A stretch of DNA of 64,000 nucleotides from Plecoglossus altivelis (GCA_036571765.1 BROE01000028.1:7248199-7312198), one strand, 5' to 3'. Counted from the first letter of the stretch, positions 49,221 to 62,794 are shown. Notes: generated by a model from the sequence alone, not told the origin. Numbers and translations are program-made.

Positions 49221-52200
49221 TTATTGGTCAGAGTTGCTGGGCCAGGGCTCTGAGCCCCTCCTCCCCTGCGGGGGGCCCCAAAGGCTCCAGGGGATGTTGT
49301 AGGTGCGGCTAATCTCGGGAGGGCCAGGGGGGGCCGGCGGGGCTGGGGCACTGCCCAGGTCGGGCAGGGCGGAGGGGGGGCCGGAGGGTGCGGAGAAGGT
49401 GTGCAGTGATGGGTCTCTGCTGGTGGACCAGATGGAGCTGCTGTAGGGAGTGGTAGTGGACCAGGGGTTCCTCGTGTCGCCCAAGATGGACTAAACATAA
49501 CAGAGACGAGTGTTTAGAGAGCTGCCATTGGCATCATCATCATCATCATCTTTTATTAATTTATATTTTATTGCATGTGAACTGTGAGGAGTGGACGTCC
49601 AAGTGTGTGTGTGTGTGGGAGGGGGGTCCTACCGCTGTTGGCACCGTAGGTGAGCTGCTTGGCCAGGTGGGTATGGGTTCCCTGCTGGGGACATCCCAGA
49701 TGGAGGAGGACACGGCGCTGTACTCCGCCCAGCTCTGATGGGGATCCGACGGCTTGGGGAACGACATGCCGCTGAAGACTAAAACAAGCGCACGCAGACA
49801 GAACAGGTTAACAAGGGCGTTTAAAGTCACTGGGAGTTTGGGTTTGAATACAGGCTGGATTCGTGGACTGACAGCATTTATTTGGGCGTTTCAGATTCGC
49901 ACTCAACCATGACAACACAGCGACTGATGATATAACAGATTCTGCCTCCCAAGACTTGACTTCCTCACCTCCTGTCAAGTTGAAGGAGTTGTTGGGTCCA
50001 AATGCGGAAAAGGAGTTGTCAGAATTATAACTCGGGCTGTTGGCACTGTCAATGGGACTCCACAACCCAGAGCTGCAAAGAAAAGATCTGATGTAAACTC
50101 AACACTACACTATTCCTTTTTAAAATTATGAATATTATTATTATCATACTTATTATTTTTAAATTATTATTATTATGAGCTGAAGCGCAGAATGTATTAC
50201 CTATCAGAGCTGTCACTCTCTACGGACGTCATGTGACCCAGAGTCTTCACCTGTGGCTCCGACTTCCCCGGGCCAGAGCCACCTGACCACCACACAAACA
50301 ACAACACAAACATGGATCATACCGTCTGTATGGCACAGCAGCAGAGGGTGTTCAAACAGTGCTGAAGGTAAGGTGAGGTGAAGTGGGATAAGTATGGCTC
50401 AGGGATTATAACATTTCACTAGAGACCAGGAGGTTCTCAGTTCAAATCCCCCCCTCCTGCAAGTCTGCTTTGAATAAAAGCATCTGCTAAATACATTTCT
50501 ACAACATTGTTAGCATTTGAACTGATCAAATGCTATGTAAGGCATGGCGAGGTCAGAGGTGAAATCTGTAGGTCACCTGGACTTCTGTCATATCCGGCGG
50601 CAACAGCTGCGAACGTTGGGTTCCCATCCTTCCCTGGGAGGGAAGCAGGGTTACTCATCTTGTTCCCAGGAGCCTTCTTCAAGCTGGTCTCACTGGAACA
50701 GAAACGCAAAGAGGACTTCGGTGAGGCGGGGATTGTGGTTTAAGCACGGAAATACATCTAGACTCCAACGTATCTGCATGTTTAACCATCGGTGAGTGAC
50801 TACTGGTTAGCTAGCCTGTGACAGACAGATGGGTTATCCAATCACCTCTGCGGTACATCCCTTTTCCAAACCGTTTCCAAGGATGACTTCCCAGATGGGC
50901 ATGTGTGACAGACCATCTAACCAGCCAGGCCAGGGTGTGTGGAGGCTGGATCTGATAGAGGATAGGAGGGTGGTGCGTCAGTACCTGCTGGCGTTGAGCA
51001 CGCTGCTGTAGGTTCCTCTAGGGACCAGGCTGGGGGAGGAGGGTGGGGAGCACGTCCTGGCCGAGAGGGGCCTCTTGAGGAAGGAGTCTGCATTCATGGT
51101 CCGGATGGAGATCTGCTGCAGACTGTCAGCCTCTGCTGATCAAGAGAAGAGCAACACTGGGACTCTACATTCTCCATGTATAATGCTTATTAGAGAGGAT
51201 CATAAGCTTCTGGTTGTCTGACAGGCTGGTGGTCTACAAATCTAGGTGGCTGGGGGGGGAGAACATTCACGTTCATCCTAAAGTCTGATCCTGGAAGTAG
51301 GGGACTAACCCTTCCTATCCTGCAGGGATATGGGGAGGGGGAAAGGGACTCACGATTGCTGGATTTCAGGAGAGGGACGTCCCATTCCGGAGCAGCAAAC
51401 TCCTTCTCGCCCTCGGAGCTGCTGCTGTGGTGCAGCTCAGGGATGGAACCAGCGGACGGTAACTTCACCAGCGGAGCCGGACGCCCCTCCTCCACCTTCC
51501 CACAGTGCACTGCAGCGCAGAGAATGCCACGGCGTCAAAAGATGACAAAGTCAATAAAACATTCAAAACAATGAGTAGGGGTCAGGTGACTCACAGCGTT
51601 GTTTCTGCAAGGTCCTTGTTTTGGGGCCACTGGGTGGCCCAGGGTGGACCAGGGCTTTGCAAGCGAAGGTCTTGCGTTGTTTGTTCTCCAGTGGCGTGAC
51701 GTATGGCAGCTCCAGGGAACTGACAACAGCAAGAGGGTTATGGTGAGCTGAGAGCAAAGTAAAGACCTTGAGGTTATCAGAGGCCTCAAGGAGGCCTGGC
51801 TCTTGCTAAGAGGACAAACAAACCTGGACTTGTCAACTTGGGGCTCCTTCTTCGCGTTCGTTTGTTTCTTCATTTGGGGTTTGGCGAGGAAGGACGAGAT
51901 GTCCTCCTTTTGTTTCTCTGAAGTGACTGTTCTTCCTTTCTTTTTCACTGGCTCCTGAAAAAAAGGGGAGGGTGGAGGTCAAGACCTCGTAATGCGAGTA
52001 AAACCAGTTGGTGTGTGTTTACGTCGCGTGCGTCCAACCTCTTTAGTGCTGCTCTCTGTGTCGGGGTTGGAGGTCTCCGTAGTGGTGGAGGAGCTGTCGT
52101 CGTTGTCAGCAGGTGGGTCTTTAAGCTCGTCTCCCTGAGTCCTTCCCTTCGCCTTCCTCTCCTTCTCCTCCTTCTTCTTCTGGGCTTTAGTTTTACCCCG

Positions 52201-52909
52201 CAGTTTCCCTTTGGACTCCGGCACTGCGGGGAAACGCGCACACGCACAAACTCAACAAGAACCATCGGTATCATTTACCTAGAATCTCTGCCTCAGACAC
52301 AATTCTTTCCCAATCAACTAATCAACAATAATTAATTAATAATGAATTAAGTTACACACTCTCTCCAGCCCGTTCATTCATCTTCCACAGCCCACTTCGA
52401 TCACCTGCTGTGATCGAGAAGGAAGCAGCTGGACTGTGAGCTCACCTTTGTTTGTCTGTGTGGCCTGAGAGCCCTGTTCCTGCAAGGCCTCCAGTAGCGG
52501 AGTCTCCGGGCGCTCCAGGTCGTTGTCCATGGCACCCAGCAGGCTGGAATAGTCTGAGTCGTCCGTGCAGAGAGCCCTGTGCTGGGACAGGGGCGACCCC
52601 GTGGAGCCCTGAGCCTGGACCTCCGTGCCCCCTACAACCAGCTGCTTGGAGCTACGAGCCTTCCTGGTGGGTAGCTGGCTGGCTACAGCCCCCCCGGCCC
52701 CCTCCTGGCCCGGGGGGTTCCCTCCTCTGATAGGCTGGGAGGAGGAGGAGGCTTGCATAGTGGAACGGCCGAAGCCCATTCTGGTTCTCTGGCTGTCGGG
52801 GTCGGGGGGCCCTCGGTTAGCTCCCTGCCGGCCCCCGCCACGCGAGGGCCCCCCTGCCCCATACATGCTCCGTGAGGGGTTCTGCTGTGAGTCGCTGAAA
52901 TCATTCAAG
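49221..52909 (-). other. tmem131: tmem131 cytoplasmic tail exons
   Basis: Eleven exons encode a low-complexity tail rich in Ser, Pro, Lys and Gly. Short islands match the human protein: GKLRGKTKAQKKKEEKERK, DELKDPPADNDDSSSTTTET, SSSEGEKEFAAPEWD, LPGKDGNPTFAAVAAGYD, DSSGLWSPIDS and the terminal YNIPWSLWGPPQGRRGSEPW. The first exon (52446-52909, 464 bp) is the least conserved. In the family this tail binds the export machinery, and the conserved islands are the likely contact motifs. Confidence 0.8.
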
Positions 52910-55900
52910 CTGAAAACATACGAAACAAGGGATGGCGGTCCTGTTTACACGACACAAAAACCCATACAACTGCTTCTTTTTCTCATTTGTGATAGTCATT
53001 CATTTCATTAGTGCTCAGTAACACCACCATCTCAACCGCCATTTTCCCTCAACTGCCTTTTTCCCTCCTCTGCAGTCTATGTCTAGTAGGCGCTGTATCT
53101 AGACAGCAGTCTTCCTACCAACACTCACTTTGTGTCGCTCTGAATGCGTACGATTTCCCTGAGGTCGAAGGGTCGGCCCGTCTCCACGGGGCAGTTGGAC
53201 TCCAGAGAGAGGCGCCTTCTGAAGGGCTCCCAGATGCCCTGTGCCTCCAGGTAGGCTGTGGCTATCACCAGCAGGAACATGGAGCTGGGGGAGAGACAAG
53301 TCTGGGGTTACCGACAACATACACGCAGGACAGATCCAGGGTTATTCAATCGAAAGGCAGAAGTTGCCGTTGACTCCTATAGATGGTATCAATGAATCTT
53401 GGTTGATGCCACTGACAGAAGCGAATGACAGCTGAGGCCTTGGATTTAAATCATTAACCATTGATGGGTACTGGTTGAAAGTTCAAGAGATTCCATATGT
53501 TAGGCATGTTAAGACACCATCATCAACAACAAGAATAAAAGGATTTCACATCTTGAGTTGCAAGCCTCTAGACCAGCTACAAAGCCCCTGTTGTAGTTTA
53601 GCTAGGTGTGTTACATAGCCTTCATGTAGCAGATTAGCTAGGCTTGCTACGTAGCCTCTACGTAGTATCTTAGCTAGGCGTGCTACATAGTCTCTATGTA
53701 GTAGTTAAGCTAAGTGTGCTACGCAACCTCTAAGTAGTGTCTTAGCTAAGCATGCTACATGGCTAAAACTACTACATAGAGGCTAAGTGTGCAACGTATC
53801 CTCTATGTAGCTGCCAGGCTAAGTACGTAGCCGCCGCGCTGACCTCATGATGAGGGACACAATGACGTAGAGCTCCAGCTCCCAGCTGGGTCTGGGGAGG
53901 CTCTCGGAGCACGCTGCCAGGATGTGGTACGGCAGCGAGGCGTTGAGAACAAACACAAACTCCGAGCCGCCCGCCGTCACAAGCTTCAGCTCCCGGATCA
54001 CCCGGGAGGAAGTGAAGTCAGGTGTAAACCTGGGAGGGAGAGGAGGGGGGAGTGAGAAGGAAAGGAGAGAGAGATGGGGAAGGGAGAGAGAAGGGGAGAA
54101 TGGAAGCGGGAGGGGGGAGGAAAGATGGGTGAGGAGGGAAAGGAGGAGAGTGAGCAGGAGAGGGAGAGGGAGAGAGAGAGAGAGAGAGAAGGGGGAAGAG
54201 GGTGAGGAGAGAGAGAGGGTGAGGAGAGAGAGGGTGAGGAGAGAGAGGGTGAGGAGAGAGAGGGTGAGGAGAGAGAGAGGGTGAGGAGAGAGAGAGAGAG
54301 AGAGAGAGAGGGTGAGGAGAGTGAGAGAGAGAAGGGGGAAGAGGGTGAGGAGAGAGAGTTTGACCAGGTTATTCAGTGCTGGCACGACAGTCTGCACACT
54401 CCATTAGTGAATTAGAAACGGAGACCTGAGGAAGGGCGAGGACATACTGCTTTTACTCTGAAACCCTCATTAGTCTGCAATACGGTCACAGAAATCACTT
54501 GTTACACTACACTTGCATGGCCCCGCGACCTTTACCCCCACGGAGGCAGGAAATGGTGCGAACACGCGTGTGTCAATCACCCATGTTGCAAGCGATCTTC
54601 TCTCATTCAGGGGTTTCGGAGATTGAAGCCAGATCTAGTCGCGCTAGTTTATGAAATCCCTGAAAACCCTGCCGAAGGCCCTTAAAGCTTGCGTAACTAA
54701 TGCTTGCACTTATTTCAAGTCGGCCAGGAACTTCAGGGAAGTGCAGACATTCGCAGCTTCGCGTACGGACACAGTGCCCGTTTTCTTCACGCGTCTCAAT
54801 CGCAGTTATTCATCCCCTGGTCCGCAGAGACCCAGGGCTAGCAGCAGCAGCAGGCTCCGGGCCTTCCAAGGCGCGTGTTGGGTGTTTAAAGGTTGAAGTG
54901 AAACAAGAGCTGCAAGCGTGTGGGGAGGGGAGGGGAGACAGAGGCCATCTATCCTCTCGCTGCTGGGGCCTCGGACAAGCGGGGCCGGCTGACAGCTAGT
55001 ATTAATAGACCTCACAGGAGAGACACGCACACACACGACGACACAATGCAAGACACGCACGCAAAGCACACACATCATTGTTGCGATACTTCCTTCCCTG
55101 CGCTGGCCTACTTCTGAAACCCCAGCCAGCTGTGGGCACCGCATTTACACCCCCCCCCCCCCCCCCCCCCCCCGCCACTGTGAAAACACCGTTCAGTTTT
55201 TATGCCCCACTTACAATATGACAAGGTCTTTAGAAGCGTTTGGCTTAAGTGCAAATTCTTGACAGTTGAGAACTTTGAATCCATATCCTTCGCAGGCTTT
55301 TCCGTTGATGTGGGCAGACTGGATGTGGATGGGCAACAGGCCCGTGTTCTCCACCCTGAAGGTTCTTCGCAGGGTGAAGTTGGGCTCCTTGGTTCTGGAC
55401 TCTGGAATGAAACAAAAGAGGAAACGGCAGCTGGGATTAGAGCCCAGACAATCTGAGGAAGACCTGAACAGGCAAAGCAGTGGAAAAATTCATAAACGTA
55501 AATGCAGTTCTGTTAACACTACTACCTACAAACAGTAAATAAATAGGAACCACAGACACACCTAATATGTATCTTGTATATGCATTGCTTTAGTTCCTTC
55601 TAGAAGAGCTTATGTATAGTGTGTGATATATGATATATACTGTATCGATGTACCCCCCCCTCTCTCTGGAGCAGAACATTCTTGTTTACATTAGGCATAG
55701 AGGGGGAACACTGTGTGCAGTCTGAGGAAGCTGCTCTGCAGGAATCTACTCTCTATGCAGTTTCTGAGGAAGCTGCTCTGGAGGAACCTACTCTCTATGC
55801 AGTTTCTGAGGAAGCTGCTCTGGAGGAACCTACTCTCTATGCAGTTTCTGAGGAAGCTGCTCTGCAGGAACCTACTCTCTATGCAGTTTCTGTGGAAGCT

Positions 55901-56568
55901 GCTCTGGAGGAACCTACTCTCTGTGCAGTCTGTAAGCAGACTGCTCTGGAGGAACCTACTCTCTGTGCAGTCTGTGGAAGCTGCTCTGGAGGAACCTACT
56001 CTCTATGCAGTCTGTGGAAGCTGCTCTGGAGGAACCTACTCTCTGTGCAGTCTTTGAGGAGGCCCTCAGTCATCTTGAACCTGAGGGAGCTGCCTGGCCC
56101 TGGGGCCTTCCCTGCCACCTTCAGCGTCTCTGTAGCCCCCTGGCCCTGGACCATGATCATATCGATCACCGTCAAGTTGTTCCTGAAAGGCAAAAAGGCA
56201 TTTGGTTTGTTTACATAAATAGACATTCTGAACGTTCCCCCCTGTGAAGTTTTGAAACAGGTGCAAATTCCCCACAATCGAACAGAACTGGAGTTTAACA
56301 CTGAGGTTAGCTGTTGGTACTGGTCAGGAGGTGTGTCAAGACTCAGAGGTTACTGAGGGTGAGCTGGTAAACTGTCTGTGTGTGAGTGTGTGTGTGTGTG
56401 TGTGTGCGACATACCTGACTATGAGCAGCGAGGACACAGAATGGTTGCTGACAGGCGTGAACCTCAGGTTGAAGGATCGGACCTCGCCAGGCAGCAGGAG
56501 CAGGTTGTACACAAAGGGTTTGGAGGAACCTTCCACGAAGCCTGCGCTGCTCTTTAACACTGAGTTCT

Positions 56569-56638
<70 letters not shown>

Positions 56639-59600
56639 GAATGGTGTTGCCTACAGAATTACTTTTTCAAACAAAATATGATGTCCAAGTTTGAAGTCCA
56701 ACTGAAACAGAGATAATTCCTACCATGTTTCTGTTGACCTGAAACTCCAGTGTGTTTGTGTCAATGTTGATATTGGACAGTTTCCCTAGTGGGAACCTAG
56801 AGGGAACACATGAGAGGTGTTACCAGGGGCGAGGGTGTGTTACCAGGGGCGAGGGTGTGTTACCAGGGGTAACCAGGCTTGAGTCTGGACTACGGAGAAG
56901 AACCAAAGTGTTCTGTGGTTCCTACCTGTCAGCCAGCTTTCCAGTGAACACGGATGGGTTGGGGAACAGGGCGAGCGGGAGAACCTGGACGTAGACAGGA
57001 ACATCTGCAGGGTTCTCTAATACTACCTCCTCCTCCTGCATCACGCACACACACACACACACACAGACACAGACACGTTACAGCTTGCATACATGCATGA
57101 CAAATACACACTGTGCTTGTTCATTTCCAAACGTACAGAGGAACTGTTGGTGTTGGTCAGGGGGAAGGTGATTCGCTGGGAGGCGTTGACCAGCGACGGC
57201 CAGGTCAGCTGGGCCGTAACCCTGGCCTGGACGCTGTTCTGCAGGTCTGTGTTCACCTCAAACACAGCCTCGATCCTGCCAACACAAAACACAAACCGTC
57301 CCCTGATGAGCTGACCAGCGGAGGATAACAGGAGGCCCGTGTGTGACAGGAGACCCCCCGGGTCCCTGGCGTCATGTGACTCACTCGTGGCTGGAGCGTT
57401 CCTTCAGCTCCTTCCAGCGCCTCAGCAGCTGCTGGTGCAGGTCCACGTCTGCGTCCCAGATGTCCTCCTGCAGGGCCAGGCCGTGGGGCCGGGCCTCCGC
57501 TGGCGGGACACATACCAACAACACCTCCGTGTCACCTCAAAAGGTCGCTGGCGTTTATGACATGACCTTAACGTTACCGCAGTCCTAACCCTGACTTTAC
57601 CGCAACAGGCCAGCGGGACTACGTTCCTGCAGCCTTCTACTGCTAGCGTCACAATACACAGGTACAGGACAGGGGGCAGACGTGAATGTCTTAGGGTACT
57701 CACACTTCAGGACGAAGGGCAGCCCCACGTAGCAGTGGTCGCCACACTGCAAGCTGGCATCAAAATAAATATTTGCTACCTGTGAGGAGGGAAGAGGAGG
57801 AGCCAATGCACACAGACATACACGGTTACACACAGAGTTTGGACATTTTAGTTGACTATCGAGACAGCAGGGCACAGGTTGGACACACACACACACACAC
57901 ACCTTGGATTTCCTCCTGGGCTCCAGCTCATCCTTGTTGCTACGGAGACGTTTGTAGTAGAAGCGGACGTCCTCTGTCAGAGAGCGGATCTGCTGTAAAC
58001 GAACCCTCTGGGAGAACGAGCTCTGGATGCCTAGACTCTGGTGGACTACCTTTCCCTGGAGGCCCAGAGGACACACACACACACACACACACACACGTGC
58101 ATTCACAATTAGTCACACCCACACAGGCAGGCAAACACAGGTGTTAGCTGCCCTCAGGTGGCATCCTGCTATGTCTGACATTGGACCGGCTGCACACTGT
58201 TAGAACTGGCTCAGTGGAACTGGCCCCACAACTCTACACCTCCCTCCTCCCTTACTCCCTCCATCCGTCCCTCCCTCCTTCTGTCCCTCCTTCCCTCCTC
58301 CAACTCATGCAATCCAGTCCTAAGGTGTCCTCATCAACACGCAGTAAAGAACTCTCCATCAGCAAATAAACCAAAGCACAAAGGTCTGTTTGTTCGCAGT
58401 GACAGGCCAGCACCACAAACTCACCGGGAAGGAGGGCGGTAGGACCATGTGTTTGGGCGAGCTGTTCAGCGTTCCCACGGCGATGAGAGCCTTCACGGGG
58501 ATGGTTAATATCTGGGACCGAAAGAGGGAGACTTTGTCAGAAGGTGAATGTTAATGAAACTGCATTTATACAGAGCTTTAGTACCTTCCACCCACACCCA
58601 CACCCACACCCACACCCACACCCACACCCACACCCACACCCACACCCATGTGCGAGCACTGCCAGGAGGCGTGGCCTACCTGGTAGTCTGTGGTGACGTG
58701 GACGGCCCCGTCATAGACGCCCTCCAAGGCCCTGGCCACCAGGGTCACCCTGAACGCAGCGTAGTAGCCTGACGCCAGGATCGCCTGGACCAGAGACAGC
58801 AGGAGACGTCACATACGCTGTGCATCCATGCAGACATGGGGAAAAGTCTACCAGTGTTTCTGTTGAGCGTGTGCGCACGTGTGTGCGCGCGTGTGTGCTC
58901 TCACTGTTTTGTGGTGTGCCGTGGAGCTGTTGTACAGCTCTCTGAGTCGCCCCAGAGCCACGGTCCGGTTCCCCCTCTCTGTCCTGAGCAGCTCCATGGA
59001 CAGACTGTCTCCTGTCACCAACCAAGACTTGATCTCCAGCTGCAGGAGCAGATGAGGACAGGAGAGAGAAAATAGGAAGAAGAGAACAGATTTTTCACAA
59101 AAAGAAGAAGAGGAAGGAAAGAAAGACAAAAAGGAAGGACAGAGAGGAAGGAAGAGAGAGAGCGAGAGCGATAGAGAGCAATACAGATAGAGCACGGCCA
59201 AAAGAGAGAGAGAGCGCGACCGAAAGAGAGAGAGAGAGAGAAAAGGAGCCCTCACCTCTATAGGGTTGCTGTTAATCACCACAAACACAATACTGCTGGT
59301 GTCTGTGACACTGCGGACGCCAAAGTCCAGCTGGTGTTCCTTCAGGCTGGGGGACAAGACCAGGGGCTACACGCACGCACGCACGCGCACACACACACAC
59401 ACACGCACACACACACACAGTCAGATACCACAGCCTTGGATGCACACTGAACAAACCCCCGACACGCAACAATTTCAAAATCTCATTTGAAGGATTTCTA
59501 GTTCAAGTGAAAACGGCCCATTTTACCAGGAATGATGCGTATGAAAGACGCCAGTGTACCAAGACCTCTAGTGTGTATTTAGTTTGGGGAAATTCTGAGC

Positions 59601-62600
59601 TAGAAGCCTGTTCTCCGGAGACAGTCTGCCAAGGTGCGAGCTGCCCCAGCCTTCCGGTGTGTCATGACGGGCGGTCGGTGGTGAAGCCTACCTCCAGGAA
59701 GCCAGTGTAGGCTCGGACGGGCAGGTGGAACTTGGAGGCGTTGGTGACCAGCAGGATGTTGCTGTCGATGTGGATAGAGGGCCGGACGGGCCGGAAGAGG
59801 AGGGAGAAGATGTAGCGCGACTCCTGGGGGGGGATGAGGATGGGGGCGCTGAAGTTGTGTACCTGGAGGAGGGGGGGGACAGGTCACGGAGGGGCTCCAC
59901 CAGAAGGTCTTCCAGGAGGACTGTTGGGGGGGGGGGGGCAGCAGAGGGTGTGGGTGCAGCAGAGGGGGTGTGGGTGCAGCAGTGGGGGTGTGGCCGAAGC
60001 AGAGGGGGTGTGGCCGCAGCGCAGCAGTACTCACCCTGAACATGGTCCTGGCCAGCTCGGGCAGGGACACGTTGTGGATCCGGATGGCGAAGTTGAAGGT
60101 GTTGGTGAGGAAGATGGGCCGGTCCACCGGGTCCACAGGGCTGTCCCTGATGTGGAACAGGGTGGCCGTATGGTCGAAGCCCAGGTACCTACCCCAGACC
60201 CAGGACAGGAGCCACCATCAAGCTGGGCTTGCTTTCAAATTCAAATCATTCACCCTGAATGACGAGCCAATAATTGCCAGGACAGGAGTCGACGTTCAGG
60301 GGCTTGACAGGCGCCTTGGCCCCAGTGCCAACCCTGAGCCCAGCAGTACAGCTGCCCCCTCCTAAAGCTAGGACAGGACCCCCCCTGGGGGACAAGGCCT
60401 GCTTTAAACACTCACCCCTCCAGGACCTCTGCTTGGTAGGGGATCTCTAGTTTAGAGTAGCTTTTCTCCTTTGCTTTCACTGTGATTTTGCCAGTGAACT
60501 GATATGGTTTTCGGGCCCTGGAAGCTGGAACAGAGGCAGAAATTCACTTTATCAGGGAAACTTAAGAGAGACGGTCACAGTGGGAGACTCCAGAGCTGTT
60601 CAGAACACAAGCCTCTCTCTCTCCTTAACTACCGTATGACAATGCGTCTCTGACCCGTGACAACCATTTCAGGAGAGCCTATCTGATCATTTAATGTGAT
60701 TTTCCTGCTGAGGGCGCTCGTTGAGGTTAGCAATTTGTAAATTAAATAACCTAATATTTCCCCCCCCCTTGGAGCCAAGCCAAGGTACAAGACATAACTC
60801 TGTATTCGTCCGCTCGGGATCCCGGTTAAATTCTGGAGTTGGAGGGTTCAAGGACTCACCGTCGAAACTGATGCTGGCAACTTTGGTATATCTGTTCTCT
60901 CCTGCTTTCAGCGTGATGGCTTTAAAGTCTATGGAGACTGCTTCGTTGGACGGCGTGCTCCGTACGCTCTCTTGGGGGGGGGGAAGAACAACGCACAGTT
61001 TCTCACCCTGCTGGAAGCGTAGCGAGTCAGGTCGCGGTCGTGGCCTCGCGGACCGCAGCAGGAAGCGAAAGACTTACCGTGATCGGAACGTCTTTGGTTC
61101 CCGAATTCAGCAGGTGTAAATTTAGCTGCTTTGGTCGATCTGAAACCGCACAGGAGGAGTAACAGAGATTTGAGAGGGAAGACGGGGAATATAACGGCAT
61201 CGTAAGGGCCTGACGACAAGGCGGACCTGGTCGAGCGGTTATTTGGGGCGTTCGTACGACCACTGACCTTGTGAACGTAGCGACCCAAAGTCCAGCATCT
61301 CTGTGGACGAGTATATACCAGGTGCTGAAAGTAACAGGGAAAGAATGAGTACAGAGAACAGTGACATAACCAGGAAGTATCATAACACTCTGTAGGTGGA
61401 ACTTTGAAAATATGCCAGGCAAGGGGATAAGGAAGTATCAAATGAACTCATGTGACCCGGTTAACTGTGTTTGGTCAGCTACACGAGCATACCAACTCTT
61501 CAACAGGATCCCTAGTCACACTCAAAAAAGGTTAAAGGGCAGAGTTCACAGGGACCCACCTGAGGTGACTTCCACCTCCACAGGGAGGATGATGAACTGC
61601 TCCTGGTTGGGAGCGTTTGTTTTGATCCTGATGAAGGCCGTGTGGTTGTCGGCATCCCTCGATGAGAAGCTGGCCCGCATCACCCCCTTCGTCTCAAACG
61701 GGGGGATCTCCTGGAACGAGCGGCCGTCACACCGTGGAGCGCGGTTAGCCACCGGCACATGACTCAGAAACAACCTCAACCTCTCATTCCAAATATTTGA
61801 ATGGCAGCATCCTCAAAGAACACTCTGTCCCACCCACATTTGAAGACAGAGCTAAGCCCCTAATGCGTCGATCAGGCTTAGCGGAAGGAACACGACAGGG
61901 ACGCAGTAGAGATGAAACTCACCCAGAGTTTTCTGGTGCTTCCCTGTTGGCCCGTAGGCAGCTCTAGATGCAGGTCGCCACCGCTGGAGTACATCTCCAC
62001 AACCTGGAGGAGAGTCGAAACAAACGCACCCTCAGTGAACTGAATCCCACCGATGTTGGAAGCAAGGCTGGTGTTGAGCCGCCAGACGTAATTCATCAAC
62101 CAGCCAGACAGCCAGCCGGCCGGCCAGCCAGCCAAATAGCCAGCCAGCCAGCCAGATCTGAAGGGCTCACCTGCAGCGGTTCGCTGTGGGGGTTATGGAT
62201 GTTTATCAGTGGTGAGAAGCTGCTGTTTACAGGGACTCTGGCTCCTATGAAGGGGCGGAGTCTGTAGGGGTTGGGGATCCCAACTCCAAAAACCTGCATC
62301 ACAGAGGGAGCCCCAAACCAGTCTGTCCAATCAGCATCATGTTTCAGAGGAAAAAGGGACACCGTTTATGGTTACGGTAGGACAGCTCACCTGGTATGTA
62401 AACACCCCGTGGTGTGACGTATTAATAAATAAAGTATTTTCTACGTTCCCTACGACCCGGGCGAGAAACACCACGTCAAATGATGTGTTTCCTCCTGGAG
62501 GAATGACCTGAAAGCAACACAGAAACACCCATCAGGCCACATGAAACACCACATGAAAGATGGTATCTTTCAGAACAGACATCTTGTCCCCAGACATGAA

Positions 62601-62742
62601 TCCTGTCTAAAAGTGACCCAGCGCTAACTTCACTATAACTTTTCAGCTTTGATTTGGGATGTACACAAACTGAACACTGTCATCTTAAAGAAGACCGGTA
62701 TGATGACATTCTAGTGTAACTGAGGACACACACGCGCACGCG

Positions 62743-62794
<52 letters not shown>

